This document shows, piece after piece, positions 17,427-27,700 of a DNA stretch of 64,000 nucleotides. This stretch comes from CBDDKZ01 sp965230415. GTDB taxonomy: Bacteria; Bacteroidota; Bacteroidia; Cytophagales; JAAEPT01. Location: positions 2,790,001-2,854,000 of the forward strand of contig CBDDKZ010000005.1 of assembly GCA_965230415.1 (NCBI GenBank), written 5' to 3'. The translations under genes and the position numbers were made by a program. Position 1 is the first letter of the stretch; every line of letters starts with the position of its first letter. The notes below the pieces were generated by a model. That model saw nothing but the letters and a program-made list of their open reading frames with translations, ran no database searches and was not told where the DNA came from.

Positions 17427-17595
17427 GACCATTGAGTGTATCTAAATTGCGTGGTATTAGCCTGAAAATTTGGAATCTCTATATCCTTAGTATCTTGCAA
17501 TTGCGGCCCGGAGCTTCGTTTTTATATACTTCAATAAATAGAGATTCCTTTAAAGAATTTTTGATGTACTTCTAAATTACACTCAGCTATTATTT

Positions 17596-18156
17596 TTAAT
17601 CCAATATCCAGCGAATACCTATTTGTCCACTAATACCACCAATGTCTCTGGCGTTTACATTCTTATAGTCGATATTACTCACAATGCGGTAATTATAGCC
17701 CAACGTTAAATGAAGCACACGGTGAACAGGAATATCGCATAGAACACCCAGTTGCCCATAGGAATAAAAAGCCCTTTCATCAGGAACCACTCCTTCCTGA
17801 TCAGCTACTATGTCTATTAACCCACCACCTAAAGAAGAGGTGACGAAAAATTTATAGGTATCATAGTTCAATATCATATAATCAAAAGAAAGCCCTCCCC
17901 AACTGCTTGTTAATCTCATGCGCGAATCTTCTTCAGTGAGTGGCATAAATCTGTTAACAACATGATTAAATTGGCCCCCAACGTAGAAATTGTTGAAGAT
18001 GGAGTATCCACTTGAGGCTCCCAAAACTATAGCTGTTTGACCTGTTTTGGGTACAAACTGTACGTTAGGTTGAATGTAGAATTGAGGCTTGTTGGCCTGA
18101 ACGTTAAATTGGATAGCTAAAAGCACGAACAATGAGAAGAAATAGTTTTTTTTCAT
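17596..18156 (-). CDS. Outer-membrane beta-barrel protein
   Basis: 186 residues with a signal peptide (KKNYFFSLFVLLAIQFNVQA). The mature chain alternates short amphipathic strands and turns (GQTAIVLGASSGYSIFNNFY, SWGGLSFDYMILNYDTYKFF, LHLTLGYNYRIVSNIDY) and ends in an aromatic-rich strand with IGIRWILD, a terminal beta-signal. It is a small barrel of the porin-like group with no identifiable ligand. Monocistronic, convergent with the SUMF1 gene. Confidence 0.75.
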   Translation of the reverse strand: MKKNYFFSLFVLLAIQFNVQANKPQFYIQPNVQFVPKTGQTAIVLGASSGYSIFNNFYVGGQFNHVVNRFMPLTEEDSRMRLTSSWGGLSFDYMILNYDTYKFFVTSSLGGGLIDIVADQEGVVPDERAFYSYGQLGVLCDIPVHRVLHLTLGYNYRIVSNIDYKNVNARDIGGISGQIGIRWILD

Positions 18157-18499
18157 GGCGTTACTATTTGTTTCCCTTTTAAACAGCTAACAGTGCTTTT
18201 ATGTTTATTAATTAATGTTAATAAAAGTAATGATTTGCATAAAAATATTTTATGATATGTTGCGATATTTTTTCAAATCCTTCATTGATGTGTTTAGCGA
18301 CCTATCTGATACCTAGCTTCGCACTATACACTGAATGTTTTACTTTTGAAAGTATAAAATCTACTAATGCAATCTGTAAATTGAAATATTATAAGAGGGA
18401 ATTATTTTATTTTCAATAAAAAGTGTGAGGGGTTGAGGCTTAAAAGGCATTAATTTGAACGTTGATTCAATAAATAAAAGACTTATTAAAAACAACTGA
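18157..18499. other. Intergenic stretch, 343 bp
   Basis: Very AT-rich divergent spacer between the barrel gene and a GNAT gene. It should hold the promoters of both, but I see no clear consensus, operator or repeat in it. Confidence 0.5.
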
Positions 18500-18937
18500 A
18501 TGAGTATTACTATAAGAAGTGCATTTCCCGAAGATTTTAAAGATGTTCACCGACTTATCGTAGCATTTGCCACTTTTATCAAAACCCCGGAAAAAGTACA
18601 GGTAACACAAGAACAAATGCTTGAAAGCAAAGACTGGTTTAATTGTCTTGTTGCAGTAGACGGGAAAGAAATTGTTGGTTTTGCTACCTACTTTTTTGCG
18701 TATTATTCCTGGACAGGAAAAGCGATTTATTTAGATGATTTGTTCGTTTTGGAACGTTGTAGAGGTCGGGGAATAGGTGGGGACTTATTTAATAAAGTGC
18801 TGGAAATGGGGAAAAGCGAAAAATGTGTTAAAATGAAGTGGCAGGTTTCTAACTGGAACAAAAATGCACAGGAATTTTATAAGGCTAAGGGGGCAATTAT
18901 TGATGATGTTGAAATCAATTGTGACTTATCTTTATGA
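18500..18937 (+). CDS. GNAT-family N-acetyltransferase
   Basis: 145 residues, a compact GNAT. Motif A reads IYLDDLFVLERCRGRGIGGD, with the CoA loop CRGRGIG, followed by the helix LFNKVLEMGKSEKC; motif B is NWNKNAQEFYKAKGAII. This arrangement (LDDLFV...N..A..FY...GA) resembles diamine/spermidine-type acetyltransferases, but substrate assignment would be a guess. It precedes the putative toroid gene by 40 bases on the same strand. Confidence 0.88.
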   Translation: MSITIRSAFPEDFKDVHRLIVAFATFIKTPEKVQVTQEQMLESKDWFNCLVAVDGKEIVGFATYFFAYYSWTGKAIYLDDLFVLERCRGRGIGGDLFNKVLEMGKSEKCVKMKWQVSNWNKNAQEFYKAKGAIIDDVEINCDLSL

Positions 18938-18977
18938 TAAGCTTATTATCGAGGGCGCTTAATATACCCTCAAAGTT

Positions 18978-20075
18978 TTGACTAATATAGGATTAAAGGT
19001 GATTGAACAAGCACTTGAGATACTGATAGATATTCAGCGTAAGGCCAACCGCGATTACTACCATGAGGGGATTTTTCCCTCAGAGCGGAATTATGGTTTA
19101 TTAAATTTATCGCGACCTGACGATAATGTGTATTTTACGGCTTATATACTCCATATTTTAAAGACTTATAAGACGCAATGGGAAAACACTTCTTCAGCTG
19201 ATCGGCTGTGTGATTTAATTGCCAAAGCTGAAAAAGCCTTGGAAGTCTATCGCCATGGTAACGATAATGTGTCTTTTAATTATTACCGGGCACATGGCTA
19301 TTTTCCTAACGGTAAAATTCTGAGCAAATTTAAGCACTTCAAACCTGCCAATGATGCCGATGATTCTTCTGTCGCTTTTTTGGGGCTGGACTTCGAACGG
19401 GTTCAGGCACAGAGGCTCAGGGAAAGATTTGCCTACCATGCCAATGGTGAGAGAGACCGATGGGTGAAGCGAGTTCCCAAAGCTTACAGGCAATTCAAAA
19501 CCTATAATACCTGGCTAGGAACAGATAAGCTATACGTGGATCTCGATTTGGGTGTACTTTGTAACATACTACAATTTGTTGCCAAGTATCGTTTGCCAAT
19601 AAGCAATTACGAATTAGAAGCGGTAGGTTTTTTAGAACAGGCAATCAGTTCTGGTGACTACCTTAATAAATCGCACTTAATTGCTGCCTGGTATCCCGAT
19701 AAGTCCGTCATTGTGTATTTTATGAGCAGAGTCCTCAGGACGGGTTACTATAACTTTTCACAAAGCACAAAAGATCAATTGAAGTCTGATGTGTTCAATC
19801 TGCAGGCACACACACCAACTCCTGTACAAAAAATGTTGTTAGAATCTGCTCTTTGCCACCTGGGGTACTTTCAAAGCAAGCATACAGTAAGCCTGGAAGA
19901 AGTGTTAGCACAAAATGGTTTTTCGATTGGCGTGATCCCTGTACTTCATCCGTGGAACAGTGAATTGGCACAAAAACTGGGTAAATACAACAGTCTGAGA
20001 GTCACATATACCTGTAAGGCCTTGCAGGTAGCACTTTGGCTGGAACGTGTTTTTTTGAATGCGGGAAATAGCTGA
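18978..20075 (+). CDS. Unrecognised protein with a DADD motif, possibly a cyclase-like toroid
   Basis: 365 residues. The frame opens with a TTG at 18978; the next Met is far inside (near residue 255), so a non-ATG start is implied. There is no signal peptide. The chain is mostly helical. ANDADDSSVAFLGL (near residue 130) resembles the DxDD(T/S)A element that protonates substrates in class II terpene cyclases, and HGYFPNGKIL and AWYPDKSVIVYFMSRVLRTG look like repeated helix pairs. QW motifs are not evident and the length is half that of squalene-hopene cyclase, so the resemblance may be only to the toroid fold. A hairpin terminator follows. Confidence 0.6.
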   Translation: MTNIGLKVIEQALEILIDIQRKANRDYYHEGIFPSERNYGLLNLSRPDDNVYFTAYILHILKTYKTQWENTSSADRLCDLIAKAEKALEVYRHGNDNVSFNYYRAHGYFPNGKILSKFKHFKPANDADDSSVAFLGLDFERVQAQRLRERFAYHANGERDRWVKRVPKAYRQFKTYNTWLGTDKLYVDLDLGVLCNILQFVAKYRLPISNYELEAVGFLEQAISSGDYLNKSHLIAAWYPDKSVIVYFMSRVLRTGYYNFSQSTKDQLKSDVFNLQAHTPTPVQKMLLESALCHLGYFQSKHTVSLEEVLAQNGFSIGVIPVLHPWNSELAQKLGKYNSLRVTYTCKALQVALWLERVFLNAGNS

Positions 20076-20077
20076 AA

Positions 20078-20108
20078 AAACCTTGCCTGCATGTTCCCGG
20101 TAAGGTTT
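20078..20108 (+). terminator. Hairpin after the DADD-motif gene
   Basis: AAACCTTGCC (about 20078-20087) pairs imperfectly with GGTAAGGTTT (20099-20108), starting three bases after the stop. Confidence 0.6.
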
Positions 20109-20174
20109 AATTGAAAGGTGAATTTTATGGCTCTTTCTTAATGTACCTCATTTGAAGTAAACACATATAAACCA

Positions 20175-20204
20175 AGAAGGATCGCTTTTGGAAACGATCC
20201 TTCT
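20175..20204 (-). terminator. Terminator of the first giant paralogue
   Basis: AGAAGGATCG (20175-20184) and CGATCCTTCT (20195-20204) form a perfect 10-bp stem, 21 bases beyond the stop of the gene that ends at 20226. Its core GGATCG resembles the terminator of the neighbouring paralogue at 24744. Confidence 0.75.
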
Positions 20205-20225
20205 CTGAACTGACTTGCTTTTTCT

Positions 20226-23200
20226 TTAAAATTTTATCAGTCGCCGACTAAATGTAGATGTTCCTTCTGTTACTCGTACCTGATAGACTCCTTTAGAAAA
20301 ATTTAAAAGGGAAATATGTGCTTGATATATGCCATTGCGGCGCTTCATCATCTTTTCGTATACTAACCTGCCTCGTGCATCTGTTACCTGAATTTTTACC
20401 TGAGATTGTTCAATGGTTCCATGCTTAAAAGAAACATCAAAGTGCCCTTGCGTAGGGTTAGGTGCTATAATGAAATCCGATTCATTAATGCCTCTTATGT
20501 CGTTGGTGTTAGTGATGATAGCTGGGAAATCAATCACTACCGTGTCCAGATAAGCACGGCAGCCTCTGGCATCTTCAATTACACTTATGTAAGTGCCGCT
20601 AGCCACATCTTCAAAGAATGCTTCTTCTTGAAATGTTGCTCCACCGTCAATACTATATCGAAATGGAGCTAATCCATTAGCAGGCGTAAATAGGATATTC
20701 CATTTGCGTGGTGCGGACTCAATGGCAACGGCACCGCCCTTTATGTTACAATTTGTATCGCCCGGTACGCAGAAATCTACGCGTTCTCCTCCTCCGAACT
20801 GACCGTCGCTCGTTGTATATACAAAATTATCGTCACCTTTTATTTGATAGGACCCGTTTCCCCGAACGCAACAGATGCCATCTCCCAGACGGGTATCCAA
20901 AATTTCAAAGGTATAACACCCTTCTGCAAGACACATTTCCTGTTTTATTTCAGAAAATGCTAAATCATCAGAATAGGGGCCGCCTTCATATATTGGCTCG
21001 CTACTGTTTTCAGGAATTAGTGCCCAGACTGTTTCAAGAGCAAACTGATCAGTATGCAGGCTAAGTATAACTCGATTCAATACAGGATCTATTAAAACGA
21101 TAGTGGTAGTTGTAACCGCCTCTGTCACCTCCATACCTCTTGCTTTAATTAAGTGGAGTTGGATCGTGTAATTGCCCGGAGCAGGTAAGTCTAATTCAAT
21201 AGCGGCTGCACCCGACACTTCTGGTATTTCTATGGCGAAAGTGTCGGAAGGCACACCATTTATCTCAATGGCTATCTCTATTGCGTTTAAATTCAGCAAG
21301 CCTGCGTTTATTACGTTTACTGGTAAGGTAGCTCCGCTTCCACAGGAATTTATTGTCGCCTCACTTTCAATAGAAAGGTCCAGCTTGTTTTCGATAGTAA
21401 TAGTGTTAGTGAACATACATCCATTTAAGTCGCGTATTGTATAGGTATATGCACCTTCTGTAATATCATTAAATGTTGGGCCATCCTGAAAAGTTGCCCC
21501 TCCGTCAATGCTATAACTAAATGGGGAATTGCCACTTTTTGTGACGATGTTTACCTGATATAGTTCCAGGCTGTCATTTTGTAACAATACTTCCGCGTCG
21601 GCGCTGCATGATGTGTCTTTTGGGCAAAAGGATTCTGATGCCTGCTCCCCAAAATTTCCTCCTCGATCAAAGAAAGTATAAGTATCCGAACGCATGAGTT
21701 TGTAGGAGCCATTAACAATTCCATCCCCAAATCCATCGACAATGGTAAAAGTATAACAGTCTTCGCTGAAAATACATATATTCTCTGTTATGAACCCAAA
21801 CGTTTGTCCGGGATAAGGGCCTCCCTCAATTAAGGTGTCGCGCACGGAACCAGGATCGGAAGCAATTTGCCAGCTCGTTTCCTGCGGAAAGTTATCCAAT
21901 TGAATAGTTAGATTTATGGGAGTAAAATCTTCTGAGTTTTGAGATATTGTTAACTGAGTACTGTCATTTTGTTCGTTTAAATCATCCTGATCATTTACTT
22001 CAAATACCGACATTTTTGCAAGGTATGTGGCATTATTCGCCGGAATTGATGCTTTGATACTTATTTGTGCTGAGTCACCATTTTTTAGTGCTCCGTTCCA
22101 CGTAAGGGTATCAGGAAGGTTGTTGTCTACCGTTAGTAGTATTTCAACTTTATTAATAGTCTCGACCCCTTCATTCTTTATCAGAACACTCAGCGCTGCA
22201 TTGGTGTCACAAACGGATTGCATTGAATTTAAGGACCATAAAGCAATGTCTCTTTCCAATCGATTTTGTACATCGATGTTTAGGGTATCATTAATTTTAT
22301 TGTCATCACTTGCTAAGTGTACAAAAGCTTCGAGTTCGTAATTCGTTCTTTCAGATAAATCGATGTTTACAGGGAAAGTATAACTTAAGCTATTGTTTGG
22401 AAGTAAAGTGTCAGAAATCAGCTGTTGGTCTATCAATGTCCCATTCAGTGAAAAACCCACTTCAAATCCTGCCGCAGATTGTGAACCAAAGTTTTCAATT
22501 TTGATAGTCACTGGTTCTGCTGTACCGTAGTTACCCAGGGGCGTAGGATTAATGAAGGACGTAATTCCCAAATCTGTTGTATCCCGCAGAATCTTAAAAG
22601 AGGTGATTCTTGTTTTTACAATATTATTGTCGGCCACGTATTCTGAAGTATACCAAAATGTGCGGCCGTCCACAGGGTCTACCGACAGATGTGAGTAGTC
22701 TCCGTAACGTGTGCTAAAGTTGGAACCTGTTCCGTCTACTACCTGAAATTCTTCAATATTCATGGTTCCCAAAGGCGCATCTGCCATGCGTCCGGTATAG
22801 CGAATACCTGCATACACGTCTTTACTCACTACATCGAAGCCCATTCCAATATTTCCGTACTCGTCTATAGCAATAGATGGCATGAAACGGTTTACGTTAT
22901 CTTCCGGTGCATAAGTGCCTTCCTGATAAATACCCCAGTCAGAACCTGGTGTTTTTCGCAATTCCATCCAGCGAATGCCGCTCAAATTATCGCCATTCGT
23001 CACATCTGTAATGAAGCACAATACGATTGATTCGTGTGTATCGAACCGCCGGTATTTGGGAACATTCATAATGTTTTCGGCCTGGGCATCCAAGAGTGGA
23101 GCGTTACTGTCAGGTTGGACAAGGCATCCAAAAACGGATGCCCCATCGGCACAAGGAAAACCGTCGTAAGGTGTTGTCTCCATGCTAATGACTTCTACGG

Positions 23201-24245
23201 TAGTGGCGTCCGGATTATCCAGGTCAACATTAAAACGATAGAGGTCTAGCGCATCGGCAGCCACATCACCCCAGGAAGCGTCATTAAGTCGCATGACCAT
23301 AGGGCGGGTATCTGTCGGATTTGCGTTCCCGTCTATATCAATCGGTGTAGACACAATACGGCCATTCTCCGAAAAAATTTCCCCCTCGGTTTCTATACGT
23401 TGCATGCTTACCTGTGCATTTCCGGAGTATAGACTGTTTTTATCCAGAAAGTATTGCGTTAAAACAGCGCCTGAAATTTCATTGGTAGTTATCACCAGGT
23501 GTTCGGGCCATATGCCCAATTTAGGAAAGTCGGGTAAGTAGGCCGTCTTGAATACATAAGCAAAATAAGCACCCATTGGGTCTGGTGTTTCCGAAACGGC
23601 AATCGCAATGGCACTTTCCTGTTGTGGTAATAATGCGACTGCAATAAAAACCCAACGGTCTAGTTGTTCATCGTAAAGGATTATAGGGTCCAATAACAGA
23701 CTATTCTCTGGATTCAGATCGGGCCAGAGTTGGTGGAGTGCGAAGTTATGCACCAGTTTACCGTTTTTGTTATAAATGCCTACATTTTTTGGGTCTGGTT
23801 CATTAAAGTCCGGATTGATGACCTGGATATAATAACGCAAACCGGCTTCTCCGGTTGGATCGTGCGGCGGACCAAATCCCGATCGTAAACCGTCTACATT
23901 GACAAGTGCGGATCGTTGGAGCGCAGCGGCTCCTTTTTGATGATTATTCAACGCGCGTAAAGGATCCGGGCCCTGATGCTCTAGTTCAGGTAACACAGCA
24001 TTGGACTTTCTTCGCCCTTCTTTGTCTTCATGTTCATGCTCGCTTTTCAAGCGCTTAGCAACTTGGCTTTTGGTGCTTTTGGCTACTTCAAGTTCATCAA
24101 CACGCTTCGATTTTCCTAAAAAAACAGCTTTTGAATTGCTGACCTTCGACGGAACAATGCGGGTACTGACCTTTTTAGATTCTGACTGGCTGTATACTAT
24201 CAAACCTGTCAGGCAGCTTATTGTAAGTAAAAGTATTTTTTTCAT
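20226..24245 (-). CDS. Giant T9SS-exported surface protein, paralogue A
   Basis: 1339 residues from ATG 24245 (MKKILLLTISCLTGLIVYSQ is the signal peptide); the frame opens further upstream but lacks a better start. After a charged linker (about 25-110), residues 110-590 form a beta-propeller-like block (LHQLWPDLNPEN, RWVFIAVALL). CARDB-like domains follow (DLGITSFINPTPLGNYGTA), then FPQETSWQIA...CYTFTIVDGFGDG domains and SprB-like repeats (FSYSIDGGATFQDGPTFND). A type A sorting domain (FIIAPNPTQGHFDV) ends the chain. It is probably a cell-surface adhesin or receptor; no enzyme motif is visible. It is a close paralogue of the next gene, about 550 bases away on the same strand, each with its own terminator. 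Confidence 0.85.
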   Translation of the reverse strand: MKKILLLTISCLTGLIVYSQSESKKVSTRIVPSKVSNSKAVFLGKSKRVDELEVAKSTKSQVAKRLKSEHEHEDKEGRRKSNAVLPELEHQGPDPLRALNNHQKGAAALQRSALVNVDGLRSGFGPPHDPTGEAGLRYYIQVINPDFNEPDPKNVGIYNKNGKLVHNFALHQLWPDLNPENSLLLDPIILYDEQLDRWVFIAVALLPQQESAIAIAVSETPDPMGAYFAYVFKTAYLPDFPKLGIWPEHLVITTNEISGAVLTQYFLDKNSLYSGNAQVSMQRIETEGEIFSENGRIVSTPIDIDGNANPTDTRPMVMRLNDASWGDVAADALDLYRFNVDLDNPDATTVEVISMETTPYDGFPCADGASVFGCLVQPDSNAPLLDAQAENIMNVPKYRRFDTHESIVLCFITDVTNGDNLSGIRWMELRKTPGSDWGIYQEGTYAPEDNVNRFMPSIAIDEYGNIGMGFDVVSKDVYAGIRYTGRMADAPLGTMNIEEFQVVDGTGSNFSTRYGDYSHLSVDPVDGRTFWYTSEYVADNNIVKTRITSFKILRDTTDLGITSFINPTPLGNYGTAEPVTIKIENFGSQSAAGFEVGFSLNGTLIDQQLISDTLLPNNSLSYTFPVNIDLSERTNYELEAFVHLASDDNKINDTLNIDVQNRLERDIALWSLNSMQSVCDTNAALSVLIKNEGVETINKVEILLTVDNNLPDTLTWNGALKNGDSAQISIKASIPANNATYLAKMSVFEVNDQDDLNEQNDSTQLTISQNSEDFTPINLTIQLDNFPQETSWQIASDPGSVRDTLIEGGPYPGQTFGFITENICIFSEDCYTFTIVDGFGDGIVNGSYKLMRSDTYTFFDRGGNFGEQASESFCPKDTSCSADAEVLLQNDSLELYQVNIVTKSGNSPFSYSIDGGATFQDGPTFNDITEGAYTYTIRDLNGCMFTNTITIENKLDLSIESEATINSCGSGATLPVNVINAGLLNLNAIEIAIEINGVPSDTFAIEIPEVSGAAAIELDLPAPGNYTIQLHLIKARGMEVTEAVTTTTIVLIDPVLNRVILSLHTDQFALETVWALIPENSSEPIYEGGPYSDDLAFSEIKQEMCLAEGCYTFEILDTRLGDGICCVRGNGSYQIKGDDNFVYTTSDGQFGGGERVDFCVPGDTNCNIKGGAVAIESAPRKWNILFTPANGLAPFRYSIDGGATFQEEAFFEDVASGTYISVIEDARGCRAYLDTVVIDFPAIITNTNDIRGINESDFIIAPNPTQGHFDVSFKHGTIEQSQVKIQVTDARGRLVYEKMMKRRNGIYQAHISLLNFSKGVYQVRVTEGTSTFSRRLIKF

Positions 24246-24556
24246 ATCTAAATAAATTGGTTGTTTCAAAAATAGTTGGGAGCTAGCAAACTCCGTAATT
24301 AAAAATCTCATGATAGTACAAGACGCGGTAAGTAGACGCACATCTACTCAGAAAGTAAAGGGTAACTGTGAAAAAAGATTTATATCCATTACATCAAAAA
24401 GCTACCTGTAAAAAGCCCATACAATTCAGGAATTGCCTTTCACCAGATCAATAAAGTTATATTGAGCTAAAAGTCATATGCGGATTTAGTATAGTTCTAT
24501 TATTTTTTTCATAAACATGACGTTTTAATAACTGAATATCATTTAATTATAAGACC

Positions 24557-24632
24557 GTGATAGTAGCAATTATCGGTAGCAGTATCAAAGTCAGTCATAA
24601 GCAATTTGATCAAATGTCGTTGTAGAGACATG
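24557..24632. promoter_or_regulatory. Upstream element shared by both giant paralogues (copy A)
   Basis: This 76-base block upstream of paralogue A aligns without gaps with 29083-29158 upstream of paralogue B (about 55 of 76 identical by hand). It contains a palindrome TTTGATCAAA (24605-24614) and an ATGTC...GACAT stem (24614-24631). It is a candidate regulatory site; the evidence is only its conservation after duplication. Confidence 0.5.
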
Positions 24633-24743
24633 ATTTGATGCTTCCTGATTTAGCGTAATTTGCAATGTTAAAATACCCTTTAAAATAAGGTGGTTAATGG
24701 TTTTGGTACTATTTTTACTACTTGATGCCACTTATGTTATAGC

Positions 24744-24779
24744 AAAAAAAGGACCGTTTTTTAAAAACGATCCTTTTTT
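24744..24779 (-). terminator. Terminator of the second giant paralogue
   Basis: AGGACCGTTTTT pairs with AAAAACGATCCT (one mismatch), flanked by A and T runs, 18 bases beyond the stop at 24798. Confidence 0.75.
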
Positions 24780-24797
24780 AATCGAAATTACTTTTTG

Positions 24798-27700
24798 TTA
24801 GTTTTTTATCACACGTTTGCTAAATGAAACTTCGCCAGCCGTTACGCGAACATGATACATCCCTTTTGGGTTATTTGACAGAGAAACGGGAGCACGGTAT
24901 AAACCATCGTAAGGACTCATCATCGCTTCATATATCAATTTACCTTGTGCATCCATTACCTGAATTTTTACCTGAGGCTGATCAATGGCGCCATGCTTAA
25001 ACGAAACATTGAAATAACCCTGAGTAGGATTAGGGACAATGGCAAATATTGATTCGTCGATTCCATCGGCATCATTGGTATTGGTGATAAGCGGAAAGTC
25101 AATCACCAATGTGTCCAGATAAGCACGACATCCTCTGGCGTCTTCCATAACTGTTATGTAAGTACCACCTGCCAATCCTTCAAACAATGCTTCTTCCAGA
25201 AAAGTAGCCCCGCCATCAATGCTGTATTGAAATGGGGCCAGGCCATTGAAAGCTGTAAATGAAATGTTCCATTCGCGTGGTGCTGACTCTAAAGCAATCG
25301 CTGTGCCCTGGATGTCACAGCTTGTATCGGACGGTACACAAAAATCGGTGCGTTCTCCGAATCCATACTGGCCGTCACTCGCTATATATACAAAATCGTT
25401 ATCATCCATAATTTGATATCCGTTTTCTAAACCACAACATATTCCATCTCCAAATTCATCAAATATTTCAAATGTGTAACAATCTTCAGTAAGGCACATC
25501 TCTTCTGCTATTTCTGAAAATGCTAAGCCGGGATATGGACCGCCTTCAAGTAACGGCACAGTGTCATTTTTCGGAAATAGTGCCCAGGTTATTTCACTCG
25601 GAAAGCGATCAGTTGCTATTGTCAGTACAATTCGCTCTAATGTGGTATCATTTGAAATCGAACTTATTGCGGTATCTGATGCTGCTACTGTTGCCCCTCT
25701 TGCCTTGAGCAACCTGAATTGAATCACATTATCTTGCAAAGAAGGTAAGTTAATTTCAATTTCTGCCAAACCAGCTACCGCCGGAATTTCACCGGTGACG
25801 ACATCAATATTCAGGTCATTTATATCCACGGCAATTTCAACCTCATTGAGATTGAGCAGGCCCCGATTGATCACATTTACGGGTATGATTACACTTTCCG
25901 TACATGTAGAAATGACAGTATCGCTTTCCAGGATAACATCAAGATCTTTAATAATGAGCGTGTCGGTAAATGTGCACCCGTTTAAATCGCGTATTGAATA
26001 GACATATTCGCCTTGGTTAAGGTCGCTAAATGTTGAACTATCCTGAAAAGTCAAACCTCCGTCAATGCTGTAGCTAAATGGAGCACTCCCGCTCAGAGCT
26101 ACAACATCTATCTCATATAGTCCCAAACTGTCATTTTGCACAAGAGGAAGGGCGTTGGCACTACACGTTGTGTCTTTGGGGCAAAAAGATTCTGAAGCTT
26201 GAAAACCAAAGTCGCCCGGTTTATCGAAGAAGAGATAACCATCGCCACGCATCAGTTTGTAGGAACCGTCACCGAAGTTACAGCATATGCCTTGTGTTAT
26301 AAATGCTTGTGATTCATCGAATATATTGAAGGTATAACAGTCTTCACTGAAAACACATATGTTATGTTCTACTAATTCAAACGGCCGGCCGTTGTAAGGC
26401 CCTCCTTCAATAGTGCTATCCATCACAGAGCCGCTGTCGGCTACAATTTGCCAGCTTGTTTCTTGCGGAAATCGATCCAGTTGAATACTTAGAACAAGGG
26501 GAGTATACTCTACTGAATTTTTGGTGAGTGCTATTTGTGTGCTGTCATTCTGCCTATTTAAATCATCCAAATCATTGACTTCAAATACGGACAAAGCTGC
26601 CAGATACATGGTATCATTTGCCGGAATTGCTGCCTTGATATTTGCCTGTGCCGTATCACCATTTACTAGTTCTCCGTTCCATACGATGGTATCAGATACT
26701 ATATTGTCTATGGCCAGCAGTAGTTCGATTTTATTAACGGTATCGACACCTTTATTTACGATCAGCACATCAAGGAAAGCGCTTGTATCACAAGCCAATT
26801 GCGCTGACTCTACAAACATTATAGCGATGTCTCGTTGGTGTCGATTTTGAATGCTACGATTCAATGTATCATTAATGGTATTGGCGTCATCTGCTAAGTG
26901 GACAAATGCTTCCAACTCGTAATCGATTGTTTCGGACAAATCGATTGTTTCAGAGAACGTAAAATTTAAACTGCTATTTGGAAGTATGGTGTCTGAAATG
27001 AATTGCTGATCTATCGGTGTACCATTCAGCATAAAACCAATCTCAAATCCTGTTGCGGCCTGCGAACCAAAGTTTTCAATGTTTATAGTAACAGTTTCCG
27101 CAGTTCCGTAGTCACCCAGTGCAGCCGGATTAACGAAGGAAGTCACCCCCAAGTCAACTGAATCCTGCAAAATTTTGAAGGAGACAATGCGTGATTTTAC
27201 GACATTCTTCGAAGCATACTCCGAAGTATACCAAAATGTGCGCCCGTCCACGGGATCTACCGACATTTGTGAATAGTCGCCGTATCTTGTGCGTGAATTG
27301 ACAGCTCCCTGTCCGTCTGCCACGCGAAATTCTTCTATATTCATGGTGCCTAAGGGTGCATCGGCCGTACGTCCGGTATAGCGCATACCTGCGTATACTT
27401 CCCTGCTCGCTACATCGTAGCCCAGTCCGATATTTCCGTGTGCGTCCATGGCAATGGAGGGCATAAAGCGGTTTATACTATCCGACGGGGCATAAGTACC
27501 CTCCTGGTAAATGCTCCAATCCGAACCGGGAGTCTTCCGTAGTTCCATCCACCGAATACCGCTTAAATCATCACCATTGGTCACGTCTGTAATAAAACAC
27601 AACACAACGGATTCATGCGTATCAAAATTGCGGTATTTGGGTACGTTCATAATAATTTCAGGTAAACCGTCTAAACCAAGGGCGCTGTCCGGCTGGGCAA

